Source: Oikopleura dioica
Taxonomy: Eukaryota > Chordata > Appendicularia > Copelata > Oikopleuridae
Reading direction: 5' to 3'
Assembly: GCA_907165135.1 (NCBI GenBank)
Contig: OU015568.1
Location: forward strand, 8,564,501-8,628,500
DNA: 64,000 nt
The position numbers and the translations under genes are program-made. Below are positions 1-13,350 of this stretch, piece after piece (the stretch's first letter is position 1; every line of letters starts with the position of its first letter). The notes under the pieces were generated by a model. That model worked only from the letters and a program-made list of their open reading frames with translations. It was not told where the DNA came from and ran no database searches.

Positions 1-3000
1 GCCCGGTCGGTAATATCCGGCGCGAAATTACGCTTCCCATGGATTCACTCTCAAACTAGAGCGCTTCGGAAAATGGCGTTTCCAAGTTCTTTTTTTGGGA
101 CCTATTCCCGAGTTTGGGGACGATTTTCCGTTTTTGGGAGTTGAAAATATGGACGCTTCTGCGAGTCGACTTCGTAATAGGTCCTTGAAGAAGCTCCAAA
201 AAATTCCTATTGTGTATTAGAATCGCTGGGAGAAAGGCTGCGTTTGAAGCAGCAGTTAATATGTTTGCCCAGCCCCCTATCCGCCAATACTTCATCTTTT
301 TAAATATACATATTATCGCCGAAAACACGCTCGCTTCCTCGGCTACTCCAATCGGCCACTTCATGTCACTCCAATCAAAAATTTTCAATCTACGGAGAAA
401 ATGGTATTTTACCGTTCATTTTTCCCATCGAAAAATTCAAGGTCGAGCTCTCTTCAAAGCTGGAGAGATTAAAAGCCGTAAATTCGATGAAGCTCTTGAT
501 TTTAATGAATGCGTTACTAAGAGTGGACATCCGCTGCCAACCGCTGTTCGCATCGGAAGAATATTATAAACGCAGATGGAAATATAGTTGTTTCAAGTTT
601 CGCTCAGTTCAAAAATCAGCTGAAAATTCAAAAAGAAAACGTTGAGCTTGTCTGTTTTTCTATTTTTCTAGCTTTCTGCTTTTTGATAATTGACACTACT
701 TTAGCGAGATTTGACTAGGTGGAAGAGTAAGTGGCGTCGCTTCTTTTGGTGGTGGTGTCTAATTGTTGCATCGGTCTAAGCTCGACCAGCTGCGAGCGGA
801 TGACCCTGCTCCGGCCTCGGTGTTTGCGCTCAGGCGGCTTTCTCAGATTTACAGGGCGTAAACGGGTTAACCGGCTGCTCCGACACCTCAACCAGCTTAC
901 TCTCAATTTTTTACCTTCCTCTCTCTCTTTCTCGCCAGAAACACTTCGGGTACTGAGAGAAAACTTCAGTTTGATCTCGCCGGAAGCGGAGATCCGCTTG
1001 AGTATCAATTTCATTAGCGTCAATGGATTGATTCTGAAACTCTAACCGGAAGATAATTGTGAGTTTACATCTTCTCCTTTAAGGGTATCATGACTTTAAA
1101 AGCTTTTAAAGACAGTAGTTAAGGGTTTCAGCTATCTTTTGGTAAAATAAATTAAGGGTATCACTTTGTTAATTCTACGAGAAAATGCTGATTGAAAAAT
1201 GATGTCAAGACTTTAATGAAAACACCTATTTTTCGTTCAAAATCCTTTTACGTAAAAAGTAGACTGCTCGGCACCGTTTTTACTCAAGGGAGCAAATGAG
1301 TGAATTAATATTTCCTTGAGTGAACACCGCCGGGGAGTCTGCACCACCACCATTTGGGATACTCGCGCCGCCCAGTCTAGTTGTTCACTTCCGGTGGAAC
1401 ATCCGGCTCAATGCCTCGTTATGGATCCAACCCTACTTCATTAGAGTCAGATGACTAGCCGCTGAGTCTATCCTTATTCAACCTTTTTCGGAAGTTTTAT
1501 CAAATGAATCTCTATTTCTTTCGTTATTTTTTTCATTAAATTTTTGCAATAGAAGATATTTTCGCCCCATTTTTTAATTGACGCGCTTATTCTTTTGAAA
1601 ATTTCTTGGAAGCATCAAAAATTGGCCCAAGAGAGCGGGGATCAGTTCAAGTAAAGCATTATCCGATCATTTCCGGCAGCTCGAAATCTGCCACTTGAAG
1701 CAATTGGCACCTAAGACCCGCCATACTTATGATAATTGTCACCACAAAGTGCTGCCAGTTACGCTCTCTCTCTCATTATTCTAACGCGACAACAGCTTTT
1801 CTAAAAATAAATTATATTTCCTCGCTTTTGCCATTTCCGGGATGACAAAGTACGCCCCACTTGTGTGTTTGTCAAATTGTCAGCCTAGCAACCATCATCT
1901 AATTAGCACATTTCCAGTATCTTTTTAAGAGTAGCGGAGCTCTCCCAACGGCGTGGCGAGCTGAAAAGCCACTTCCGGCACCAGAAGAGCTTCCGTTAAT
2001 AATTAATTTCCGCTTGAACTTGTCGATCAAGCTCGATTCTGCTCAACGGAAAAGCGGAAATGGCGATTGAAGTCGATTTTAGGCCAAAAAAAAGGTTCAA
2101 AAAATTTCGTCAAAGGCAATTTTTTCAAGGCTTTTTGTTGATAAAGGATCGATTTTGCTGAGAAATTATCATTTTCAAGAGCATTTTTTAATAAAAAAAA
2201 TGCCAATTTTAGAAAATTCAGAGGATTTTTTCGGAAGCTATTTTTATGAATATCCTGGCTAAATGGAATGATCCCACGTCTTCCGGCGGAAGGCGCCTGA
2301 CCGACAGGATATTGAGTTTTCGACAGGTGCATCCGGCTTCCTTAGGTTTTAGCTCAATCCCCTCAACTCTCGGCCTTAATTTTCGGCAATTTTGTTTACT
2401 TGTTGTGAGAGATTTCCAAGTGGCAAGAGCGCGTCTTCATTTCCTCCGCCTCCGCCACCACGTGCGGGTGTTAAAAGTTTTTAAGGAGGTAAGCGGCCGG
2501 AATAAGAAGGGCAGGCCGGACGCGGGATTATTTTTCTTATTCGATTACGGGCAAATATTGCCAGGATTATTCAACATAAACATAGCCAGCTTAATTATCC
2601 AGGAATGAGCTCTTCAACATTTTCTAAGAATTCTAGTTTTGAAAAAGTGCAAATTTTGGTCGGATTTTTTGGTAAATTTTAAACAAAAAAGGTTTCAAAA
2701 AGGTGTTTTTTCATGAAAAATTGCCAAAAAAGCAGCTGGAAATGGCCCTTTCGCAAAATTTCTCAAGAAAAAAACTTGGCATGTTTTATTTCGCTGCGAG
2801 ATTCTGGGATTATCTACGCTGCGAAATCATACATTTTGCGTGAAAACACGATGCTCCTCACCCGACAATTTACCGGATGTTCCATCCACTGAACAAGCTA
2901 CTAGTAACAGGCTCAATGATTGACTTCCCCAAGAAAAATACAACTTTTGACTCAAATTCGAAGAGGAAAGATTTGAGATCAAAGGATGGAAACAGTAACA

Positions 3001-3168
3001 GTTGAGAAACATTACGTGTTTTTTTATGACCTCGAGTTAATCCGTCGTTTTGTTCTCCACGCTTGAGCTGAAGATTTTTTTAACAGAAAACGCGTGTTTG
3101 GAGTGATTGTAAAAATTCTTTCCTCGGTGTTTGATTTTCGCCTCTTTTTCCTTCGCTCGGGGATCGGG
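1..3168. other. Stretch without a supported gene
   Basis: I found no exon chain with convincing splice borders and no recognisable protein family here. The open frames on both strands are short and low in complexity. A plus-strand GTAAGC preceded by AAGGAG near 2487 looks like a 5' splice site, but no matching exon could be built. The stretch may be intergenic, regulatory, or intron of a gene that starts outside the window. Confidence 0.5.
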
Positions 3169-4087
3169 GTGTTTACAGGGTGGCTATTTTGGACAAAATT
3201 TTGGGGTCTAGCCATCCAATTTCCATCCAATAAATTTTAAGCCCGAGCTATCCATCCAAAATCCAATCCAATCCAATTTTACCCAATTCCCCAATTATCC
3301 CCAATTCCAATTGTATCCAATTGGATTTACAATTTTTTAAAGGCTTCTTTTACTTTAAAAAGAAGGGAAACAGTAAGTTTTTATCCGAAAGGAGGACCAA
3401 CGGAGTCAAAAAGATGATATTTTATCCGAATTTGTTCATTTTTATCATGAAAATAACCCTTTTTTGGGGGGGTACTGAATTGTGCCGCCCTGCGCCGCCT
3501 TGCGCCGCCCTGCGCCGCCCAGCGTCGCCCGGTCCGGAACCAATCGACTCTCATTCGACCAAACCATGACCTAGGAAAGAGTTCTGAACAAGAGCGAGAG
3601 TTGGGCCCCGCCAACCCAATGAGTTCTCTACCAGAAAATGCACGCGTAAGGGCCTTTGGCCCGTCGCGTGCTCAATATATTAGTGATTTCATGCAAGATC
3701 TGAATTTGATTGAGAACAACGCTACTGGCACCCTAAATTATAGGTTTTACTTATTTTAACTGTTTGACAATATAAATAAGTGAGAATAACTAAGTTGACA
3801 TATAAAGCTTAAATTATGGCCTTTGAAAGGCCAAATATCTTCAAACCCGGTGAGGCTGGGCGGCGCAAGGCGGCGCAGGGCGGCACAATTCAGTGTCTCC
3901 CCTTTTTTTGCATAGTTTAGAGATATGTTTCTTCTTGGATCCAATTCCCCCAATTTCCCCCAATTGCCCAATTTTCCCCAACAAAATCCGGTACCCGGGC
4001 CATCCAAATTCCATCCAAACCTTATTGGATTGGATCCAATCCAATTCCAACAAACCCCCAAATCCAAAATAGCCACCCTGGTGTTTA
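3169..4087. mobile_element. Foldback (long inverted-repeat) DNA transposon 1
   Basis: The element runs from 3176 to 4080. It begins CAGGGTGGCTATTTTGGA and ends with the reverse complement of that sequence. It is flanked by the 7-bp direct repeat GTGTTTA (3169-3175 and 4081-4087), which looks like a target-site duplication. Both arms carry runs of CCAATT/ATCCAA repeats and an inverted block of GCGCCGCC-type repeats near 3480-3530 and 3850-3895, so the strand can fold over most of its length. No transposase reading frame is present, so it is non-autonomous. The superfamily is not certain; the CAGGGTG end is hAT-like but the repeat is 7 rather than 8 bp. Confidence 0.8.
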
Positions 4088-4437
4088 TGGCCCTTCCGCG
4101 CTCATAAACATTTCCAATGGCCCTAATCAACACACTTTTCCGGTGAAACACGTGTTGACCCTTCCACTCATCCGGCAAGTTTTGCCAATTTTGGCCCCCT
4201 TCGATCAGAATTTTCGAAAAAGAACTTCTAAAACATGCATTTTGCGCGGCAAATTCTATTGTTAACGCTCGGCACATTACAGTGTTTAATTTCGCCCCTC
4301 TAAAGGCGAGGAATTTGGCAGCAGCAGGGACCCTCTGCGAGTAACCGCCAAAACCGCGACGAAAAATGCTCCGGATGTCCTCGTAGATTCCTCCCATGCA
4401 TATGTTATATATTTCTAGCGAATGTGAATCGCGCTTT

Positions 4438-7400
4438 TTAACGATCATCGAGGAATTTATTTTGCAAAAATCTTAACCAGTTCCAACTTCCAAGTTGCGT
4501 CATTTCTAATCTAGCGCAGCCTTCAGTCGTCCGGGCTGTCGGATATGTGACATTTGCCAAATAGGCACACCAAAGTAGAAACATTGTTTACCAATACAAC
4601 TTACGTATTCCCTCAGCGACTCGATTCTCTTTCCCCGGTTCCGCCCAGAACAGATTTTCACTGGATTTCCATATTGGACCTTGGGCTACTGCCAGTCTAA
4701 GGGTTCCGCTGAAATAGCTACCCCCTTATTTTGCCCCCTGTCAAGGAAAAAGCAGCGGACTTCCGGAAGTTTGCTTATTTTGATCGGTTACCTGGTGGAT
4801 TTTCATTCGCACTTGGTCGCCATAAAGCAGGCGCCATGAGTCCTGGGCTTGGTAGCTCTGCGTGGTTGGGCATTTGTTCGATGATCGTCCCTCCCAAGGC
4901 TACCTGAACCATAGTTTCGCTGCTGTTATCGTCGGCGCCACTTTTCTCGCTGTCTGTATTGCGTTCACTGTTGGATCTGCTGTTGTCTGTTTCAAAATCT
5001 AAAAAATCAACGATTAATAAAAAGCGAAAGTGGAGCTTCGTGGATGTGGTGTTTTATTAATGGCGGTCGGGGTTATTTAGTCTTTCGGATGTCCAAAGAT
5101 CACCGCGGCCGACAAAAAACGGATGACTTTTTGATTTCAAGGGCGTATCGTAAACCTTGCGGTACAGTCGGATATTTGGGCACACGCGGCCAGCCGGGTT
5201 AATTGAATTCCCACATGGATATTACTTGTTTCCCTGGTTACCCCTAGAAGATCGAAAGATACGGTTCTTAGGCTGGAGAGTTAAAAATAAGATTGAAGAA
5301 TAATATTGCGAAGAATTCTACTCAGTTGGCAATTTATGCCTTGCTATCTATTGTAGGAATAAGATTAGAGGCATATTGTTGGCCAAAACTGACAACATAC
5401 TTCCTGCAACCAAATATTTTTCGGAAGCGCTCGAGGAATCTTGCTCTACGTATGGGAAGTCGCGAGGGCTGTATTTCTATTCTAAGACGGGGCGGAATGC
5501 CAGTAGGGCCAGGTTGACACCGCAACTAGTCAGAAAAACGACAGTTGGATCCGATGAATATTTAGAAGCATCTGACCACACTTGGTGAAAAAATAATGAC
5601 TTGATTCACTCAATGTGGAAGTGCCACAGATTTAGCGACCGCAGAGGCATCAAACATTCAGCAACACAAATATCGCTGAATCGTGTCCCCTTTTGAAATA
5701 TTGACGCATTCACGCATTTGGAAGGGACGAGCCCGATCCTTCTCGCGAATAACTGTACAAACGATCAATTTTTAATTCGGAGATATCGGATGTAAGCAAA
5801 TTTTGAGACTCTTCCAAAACGATTTCGATCACTAAAAGTCCCCTTTTTGTCTCTTTTTCGGATAATTTAGCCTTGAAAATCAACAATCAAAATTCCAAAT
5901 AGGCCATAATGGCTAAAATCTGGCAAAAAATTCCCAAAACTATTGTCTAGTCGACTATTTTTAATCGATATCGTTCAGAAAGAACCTCAAAAAATTGAAT
6001 TTTCAACAAATTTTCGCCCAAAAATTAGCCACCTGATAATGATTTCGGATATCAATGATCTTAGCCGTTTCGGCGTCCGTTTAGTACCGACATGTGGAAA
6101 AATCAGCTTATTCAAATGAAAAGCTCTGAGAGGGAAAGTGCTTCGCGCAAAAGGGTATTTTGAGTAAACGCAGCCGCTAGTCGTAATCCGAAGGTGGGGA
6201 AGTTTTGTGATACGGTGCGATCCTTTCCTTTGGAAAAGAATTTGATTTCCTCTTTCTATATTATCCGTATAAACTTATACAAGCGAGCCTGCCTCTAATG
6301 CAATTTCATTGCATTTCCCGTTTTCTATTTCTACTCAATTAGTAAAAAAGAGAGAGCCTCAACCGGTGCCTCCGTCGTACCCGATTCGGGCACCTGCTGA
6401 GTTTCCCACAACTTGGCGCAAGATCAATTTGCCACGAACTAATTGCCAGCTTTCTGATCCCAAATCGGAATAAATAACCGTATACACATGTATCTATCTC
6501 GGCCCCTCCCTTACTATTTTTCAAATTGGCGTTAATTGGCCTTACATAATCAACATCTGACCTTATCAACATCTGTTTCTACAGAGAATTTCCATGAGAA
6601 AATCATCTCCTCTACTACTTTTTCGCCCTCACAATCTTCTTCAAAAAATAAGGGTATCACCGTGCTAATTCAAAGAAAAACTCATTCAAAGAAAAGTTTA
6701 GATATTCATCTCTACTCTGATGTACCGAAAATGATATTTTACTACAAAGAATATCCACTAGAACTTAATTTCCTAGTCTATTAATTCTTGAGTAATAATT
6801 GTAACAAAGATAGTAACTTCTCTACTAACTCGAGGTCGACTACGGTCATTCCTCTCCGTTGAGATTAGCTTCTGTCATCAAGTCTCTCAGCAGCGATCCG
6901 CTTCATTTTTCATAAAGTGTTAGAAAAAGAGTGTTAATGTTACTTTGACTTCCCATTTCCCGCGGATGGGCCTCCCGAAACACAGCGAGCTCCAGAGCGC
7001 TGAGTCAGAGCTATTAATAAATATTTAAAAGGTGACATTGACCCTCCTGTGTGGCTCAATACCCATGCTTCCGGTTGTGAAAAGAAGTCGATACACCCTT
7101 ATGGGCGATCGATTTTCACCTCCGGAAATTGGACAAGAAAACTAAGCTATTCCGTTAACTTTTTTAATTCAATTTCAACTGATTTTTACAGCGACTCGGG
7201 GAGGATTCTCCACGTTTGTTTTTTGAAGACGTGAGAATTTAATTTTCAGATCTAGTGGTCACCTGACTGACAGATGGTGGTAAATATTTGTCGGTTTCCG
7301 TTTTTTGATGAAAGCGTAAATTTTATTTCCTCGTCAAAACGGCGCGTTTACGGGCGCTAGTTTTGCCACTCGTAGCTGGCGATGATCTAAGGCGTCAAAA

Positions 7401-10400
7401 AAGCCCTCTTTTGAACTAGTAAGCTTCTTAGATGACTCAAAAACTACTAGAAACCATTTTTTTTGCCCTGAAATCTTCCTTGAAAAGTGAATTTCCCCGC
7501 GCGCGCCTTATTTTCTTCGCGTGTTTCGCCCACTGGAGTGTTTGCACTTGCCTGAGGCATGTGTGCCAAAGAGCGAAAATTCTTCTCGCTTCTCAAGTGA
7601 AAAGGAGATTGTGCATTTCCGGTCGCTCAATGCTAACAGACTTTGAATGCGCTCAAACGGAAGTACATTTTTTTCTTTCGAAAACTTTTTCAAATATATT
7701 CTCGACGGAAGTCTCGCCAGTTTCGGCGGATATTTGAAAAACGTAGATTATTTTTAGTCAAATTTTTTGGCCATTTTTAGGGTTATTCTGAGTCTCGAAA
7801 TTCTCCAAAACCTCGATCAAACTGCTAAAATTTAAATTTTCAATTAAGAAAATGAAAATTCAACGATAAAATTATGCGTAAAAATGACTCAAAAAGGCGA
7901 AAGGTACTTAACGTCCCTGCTGTTGTGTAACTTGTCGAAAACCCGTCGACATTTGTCAAAAACGGTAAGTTTACGCAGTATGGCACAATTGACTTCTCCC
8001 GGATTTGGAGTTTACGTCTCGACCTTCTCACGGTCAAAACCGACGGCTGAAATCCTCGTCAAAGAAGAAAGCGAAAGAAGAAAAAAGCTCAAAAAATAAT
8101 CGATATCGTTACTCTTTGCCTCCACGCGTGAGCCGTCAAATTTCCGCTAATTTGGAGCTGTAATATATATATCGATCTCCGTTGTCGTCACCTTGAATTT
8201 AAGAAAATAAGCTTCCCTGGTGAGCTGATCAAATCGGAAATTTAATTTTCCGCCGTCAATAGAGACCACTTCCGATTCTAATAACGAGCATTTCCGACGG
8301 GAAAATATTAAAACTAGCCAAATAAAAGGTCAATTAACGGTTTTTTACGATCATCAATTTGATCTTTCTTCATATAATATGAATCATATTAGGGACTTTA
8401 TCAATTAGTTATCTTTGGGTTTAGGTGATGAATTAAGGGTGTCACTATGTAAAATTTGAAGAAATTTTCCGCAAGAAAAATCGCTTTTCTTAGCGGTCAA
8501 ACCTTAAAAATGGCCCGAAAACATCGATTTAGGACGAAATTCAAGTTCTATTCTGATTGTTAAACATTTAATTGTAATTTGTAATTGTAAATTTCGGCGA
8601 AAAAAGTCGCGACGCATCCGTTGCTGTCCGATTTTGACGCATTTTCAGGGTGCGGCGTTTGGCGGTGGTGGAGGCGCCTTGCTGACGCGAGAAAAAGGAA
8701 AGTGCGATTCATAATTTCCGTCAGTGCCGCCGCACAGGTGCAAAATTATCCACCTCCGGTTCAGGCTCTAAATCCGCACATCGCGAGAAATTGCTACGTT
8801 TGGGCATGAGTTTGGACGATCCGGACGATATTTGAGCCTTTCAGCGCGAGTGGGTTAAAAAAAAATTCGAGGAAATTTTAAATTTTCCTTAGATTCAAAA
8901 TTTAGTTGAAAATTTTTAGGAAGAATTTAACCTTAAACCTTATAAAAAAAACCTTATTTTGATATTGAAACCAACTTATTTGATTGCTTTGAAAAAAAAA
9001 TGTTTACGATTGACGGATGAAAATACCCGTGTAATATCAACTTAAAAATCTTCTTTGGAAAACTCAATTGTTTCAATTGAATCTCGTCCCCCGTCCGAGC
9101 GTATGAGATGTGTCACCCTGGTCATAAAAAACCACTTGGCGGAGGTTGGTAGCCCCTGCCGCGGTGGTCCGGAAACCGGAAACCACTCGTGTCTGACGCT
9201 ATACCTGCTATATTGAAGCTCCGAAGCTTTTTTTCTCGATTTTACTTTCTTTTCTTCGACTGATGATTTTTGACGATTTCGTCGATGAAGATTTTTTACT
9301 GTTGATTTCTTATTTTTGAATCTCTGGTTTGAAAAAGGCTGGTTTTTATTTTATCTCTTTACTTCCGGTTTTGTTGAATTTTCAGAGTGATTTGGGCACT
9401 TCCGCTGTTGTTTTGGGTTTCTCGCGTACCGTCACCCTTGTTAGTTCAACATTGCCTTTAGACGGGACAGAGAAGGAAGTAAAGAATGCCCAGCGCGCGA
9501 CGCCAGAGCGCTCTCGCTATCTGCTCTCGCGCTCTACTACACCACGAAGAAGGCTCCTTTTGGGATCGCCCACCACACCACTGAGCGCGTTCTCGGTGGA
9601 GCTATAGCGAAATCGGACATCCTCAACGATCCCTTCCTCCACTACACAGCTCGCGAGCGCCCTCGGAGTAGTAACGAACGAGCAAAAAACCGAGAGAGAG
9701 GGGGAGACCAGCTGGCGACAACAGACCAACCGCGAAAATAGCCAAATGCCAATAGCAGAAAGTGGCAGCAAAAGTGGAGACGTATTAGCTAGGAAAGCAA
9801 AAACGCTAACAAGGAAATCCTGTTTGGGAAAAAGCGAAAAAAAGGACGAAACGCGCTAGAAAATGCGATAATCTGTCGCTTTTTAAATCTGCGAAAATGG
9901 TGAAATACAGGAGGTGCATGCAAATGAGCATAAAATTCACATTTTGGGCTCGAATACCGAGTTTTTACTACATCAAAATATTTTGCATTCAAGACACTTA
10001 TCAAAATCGACAGCTGATCTCTAAATCCGAGCGAAAAAAGTTCGCATGCGGCGGAATGAAGGCTTGATTAGCAATCAGTGTTTATATTTCAAGTTCTCAT
10101 GAAGACCCTTTTGCAAGTCAATACAGGTCGGTGTTATCCTTTTGAGTCCCCTTTTGGGCTCTTCAAGGGGAGGCATAAATTTGATGCTTGGGCTCTTGAA
10201 CGGCGTGAAACTTGTCTAAATAGCGCTTTGATCAGGCCGCGGGTTGACGCCCGGTGAGCTCACTCACTCTCTGCCCCAAAAAAGACCGAAAACGAAAATA
10301 TCCGTTATCAAGTACCTCCACCTTTGCGAGCCCTTGAGTTTTCTTTTTGTTGCTCAACTGCACTTCCAAAGTTGTTGCGCGCATTTTCCGTTCGAAATTG

Positions 10401-12874
10401 ATCCTTTTTTTTCTTGCTTCCAAAATCCTGATATTTACAGACTTCCTTGTTTTTATTGAGGGAAGAAAAGTTTCACGCACGCTGGGGTTTTAATACCTCA
10501 TAATTCGCTCATAGTATTTTTTGACAAATGCGCACGGGGCTATTCGGAAGCCCCATAAACCCTAAACCCACAAGAGAGGTTAAATATCGCCAAACCCCAG
10601 GATACCGTTTCCAAAAATAGGATTTGTAATTCAAATAATCCGACTTTGTCCACACTAGTCTTTTTCATTCAAGTTAATTTTTAAAAATATAATTTACTTT
10701 TGAATCACTAGATTGGCCAATAATAATGATCAAAAAACTCCTTTAGCCAATAAGAAGCCCCGAATTCCTAGGGCATTATTCGCATTATAACGATATATTC
10801 TCAACTGTATTTAGTAATTCTGACTAGTCAGAGCTAAACTACAGAGCATTTGATCCTTTAACACGATAAACTAATGTATTTTATGCCCTACTGATCATTT
10901 TAACCATATCATTATCTTTGGGTGAAATTGATCAAAAGATACGTCCAAGTTAGCCTGAATAGATTCCTCTTAAAATAAACCATTTGAACTCAAAGCATAA
11001 AGAGACCCCCTTCTCAGTTAAAATTCTTGATCGACATCGCTGATTTACTACAAGTACCTTGTAGCAGATCCTGGTTTTATAAGCCAAAATGGCTGTTATC
11101 TGTAGTAAATATCGACTCGGCGAGTTGGAGCATAAAATCCGAGCTTAGTTACAGCTCGCCAAAGATGCTGTACTGAATGGAGACGGATATCCGGCGACAA
11201 CAGGATTTCACATGAGCTTAGAGGAGGACCGTCTCGTGAGGAGGGTCGCTTCCGGAGTGCTAACTCCAAGATTACTCGAGCTCAACTAAGAATGACACAA
11301 ATACTAAACATGGTCATGGAAATTCAAGAAGTCCCTAGCGCAAGATTCTCATTTGATTTCTTCAGCGTGAAACAGAGCTCACCTTCCTGAAAGCTGAAAT
11401 ACTACAGGTGTAGTCTATTCTACAGATAAGATGTTCCATCCTATCAGACAGCGAGTCCTGGGAAAAATGTTCTCCTTATCCTAAGCTCGAGAATAGCTCG
11501 ATTTCTGTTCCAAACAGCAATCTTTACAAAGACAGATGATAAGTCAAGGCGGAAAATAGAGCCAATTGTCGCCATGAATCTTCATTTCCCACTTTGAGTA
11601 GCAGACGTACGTCCTGAAACTCGTAACCAACTAGAATTAGCGCGGCCCCGTGCCCAAACGCACACTCAAAGTGATTTATGCCGACGAAGTCAAGGTGACT
11701 GTAGTTGTGCTCAATAAAATAAAAAAAAAACTCGCGATTCGACAAAAATGCGTGTTCCACTAGAGAAGTGCTGCTGTCGGTTAATGCAGCGCGGCTGGTG
11801 GTGGATATCCGATGACAGACGGCTAATCGGAAGAAAGAAGAAACCTTGACCCCGGTCGTCGATGAGCTGCCGCACCTGCATCGCAAATCCTGTTGGCAGC
11901 TCGAAATGCCATTACTCGCAATACTTTGATGTTCACCTATTAATCCAATAATTACAAGCCGACAAAATCACACCATTTACACCTTAGATTTACTAGCAAA
12001 ACCCCACAATACCCTAACCCTCACTCTATCTAACCCTATATGCATTTTTTCGTAATTATATTAGGTCGCAAAACATGGAAAAAATGAAGAACTTCTGCTT
12101 TCAACATGGCTTTTTCGGAAAACTGTTAGGAAGACCCTTAATCAAATAATTACAAGCCGAGAAAATCACACCATTTACGCCTCGGATTTAGTAGCAACGC
12201 AACAAGCCTCTATTCGCCGAGGAAGACGAGTCTTAGCCCAGATGGAAGATCGTTTGTAAGCTGCCAAAAGACGATGTCCTGGTGGTCACCCGAGGTGCCA
12301 AAATTTATTGCGGTTCCCAACTTCAGCACCAATGCACCATTTTTAATACATATGGGAAACGCATGTGTAAAAATTCAACAAGATGTTTTTGATATTGCGG
12401 TGGATGCGCATTGACCACGAAAGCGTTTTTTTAGAATTGAGGCTCTATTCCAAAAGAGCGGATAGTCATCAATGATGCTCATTTTCAAGATTACCTTTCC
12501 AATATATTTTATTTTCGTAGCCCTAGAATATTTATCTTTCAAACCAAAAATAAGCTGCTCAGGTGTGTTTCTAGCTCTGTTTTTCCACGTGTGGCAAATG
12601 AAATTATTGCCTATCAAACTGAAATTATATACTTTCTGTGATTTTTGGTGTTTTTCACCGGGCGAGGCGCGTAAAATCAGGATCCGCCGCCCGATGATTT
12701 TGATAAATCCGGATCCAGAAAAAACGCGCCTTTGATCCTGCTGCGGTTTCAGCGCGAAACCGCCGCGAAGTAAGTACTAAATTTCGCGCGATTCCCGATT
12801 CCGAAATGTATATATAAAGTACCGCCGTTTCTCAGCCCCGTTTTCTTACCTGTCGGCTCTCTTTTTGGCTCCAT
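4438..12874 (-). CDS. Tentative small gene with very long first intron; unknown protein
   Basis: I do not recognise this protein. Exons at 4998-4792, 4688-4605 and 4535-4438 (minus strand) join in phase with canonical GT..AG borders. They give a Ser/Asp/Asn-rich stretch followed by a Pro- and Trp-containing segment (ALWRPS, GPIWKSS, FWAEPG) and a TAA stop. A possible first exon, 12874-12850, encodes MEPKREPT and ends CAG|GTAAGA in the phase that the 4998 exon needs. The four exons together give 137 codons. The intron between them would be about 7.85 kb, extraordinary beside the 40-60 nt introns nearby, so the first exon may be wrong or intermediate exons may have been missed. The three 3' exons are better supported than the link to the ATG. 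Confidence 0.35.
11938..12201. repeat. Pair of diverged direct repeats
   Basis: About 62 bases at 11940-12001 (containing AATTACAAGCCGACAAAATC and CACACCATTTAC) recur as 12139-12200 (AATTACAAGCCGAGAAAATC, CACACCATTTACGCC) in the same orientation, about 200 bp apart, with a few substitutions. This is a local duplication or two ends of a decayed element; no coding frame is associated. Confidence 0.6.
12809..12819 (+). promoter_or_regulatory. Possible TATA box (TATATATAAAG)
   Basis: A good TATA-like sequence lies about 30 bases before a pyrimidine-rich stretch. No plus-strand gene could be built downstream, so it may be chance in AT-rich sequence. Confidence 0.2.
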
Positions 12875-13350
12875 CAGTTTGGTGTGCTTGTCCCAGTCTA
12901 AATTCAAGAATTTAAACAACGACCTTACATAAAATGACTGTAATTGATTGATTTATATTTTGACGTCAAAATATCGTATTTTATCAGTTCTTATTTTTTA
13001 ATTTGGATTCAATAAAACTCACCGAAGACCCCTCTCTCAGGCAAAAAGCTTTTTGTCTCCATCTTCATAAATTCTCTATGTTGTAATGAAAAGATTCTCT
13101 TTTTAGTAAAATCGTAACTTTTTCGATTTTTGGATAGACGGAAGTGCGCCGCGCGCAAATAAGGAAACGGATTTTCCGCGTCAAAATCATCGGACAATCT
13201 CTTCGTGAAATCATGAATTTGGGAAGATGGACCGATTTTTGGCAGAAATTCTCGGTTTTCAGGGCCCGGGTTTCTTCGGGGCCGAAAAGAAAGGATTCTA
13301 TTTATTTAATTTATTTAAAAAGCTAGTGCGAACAAAGACAACGGAGAAAA

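Larger units (their letters stand above)
4999..12849. other. 7.8 kb stretch without a firm gene
   Basis: Only short open frames occur on both strands. One weak candidate exon lies on the minus strand at about 10440-10315: its upstream border reads TATCAG, it ends at a GTACTT donor, and its Lys/Asn/Gln-rich frames are open. It could not be linked to anything. Copies of an AATTAAGGGTATCAC-like motif occur near 1150, 6650 and 8432. If the tentative gene starting at 12874 is real, this stretch is its intron; otherwise it is intergenic. Confidence 0.4.

Noticed and set aside
3756-4448. 230-codon open frame on the minus strand
   Set aside because: Most of it reads through foldback element 1 and its low-complexity repeats; there is no family similarity.
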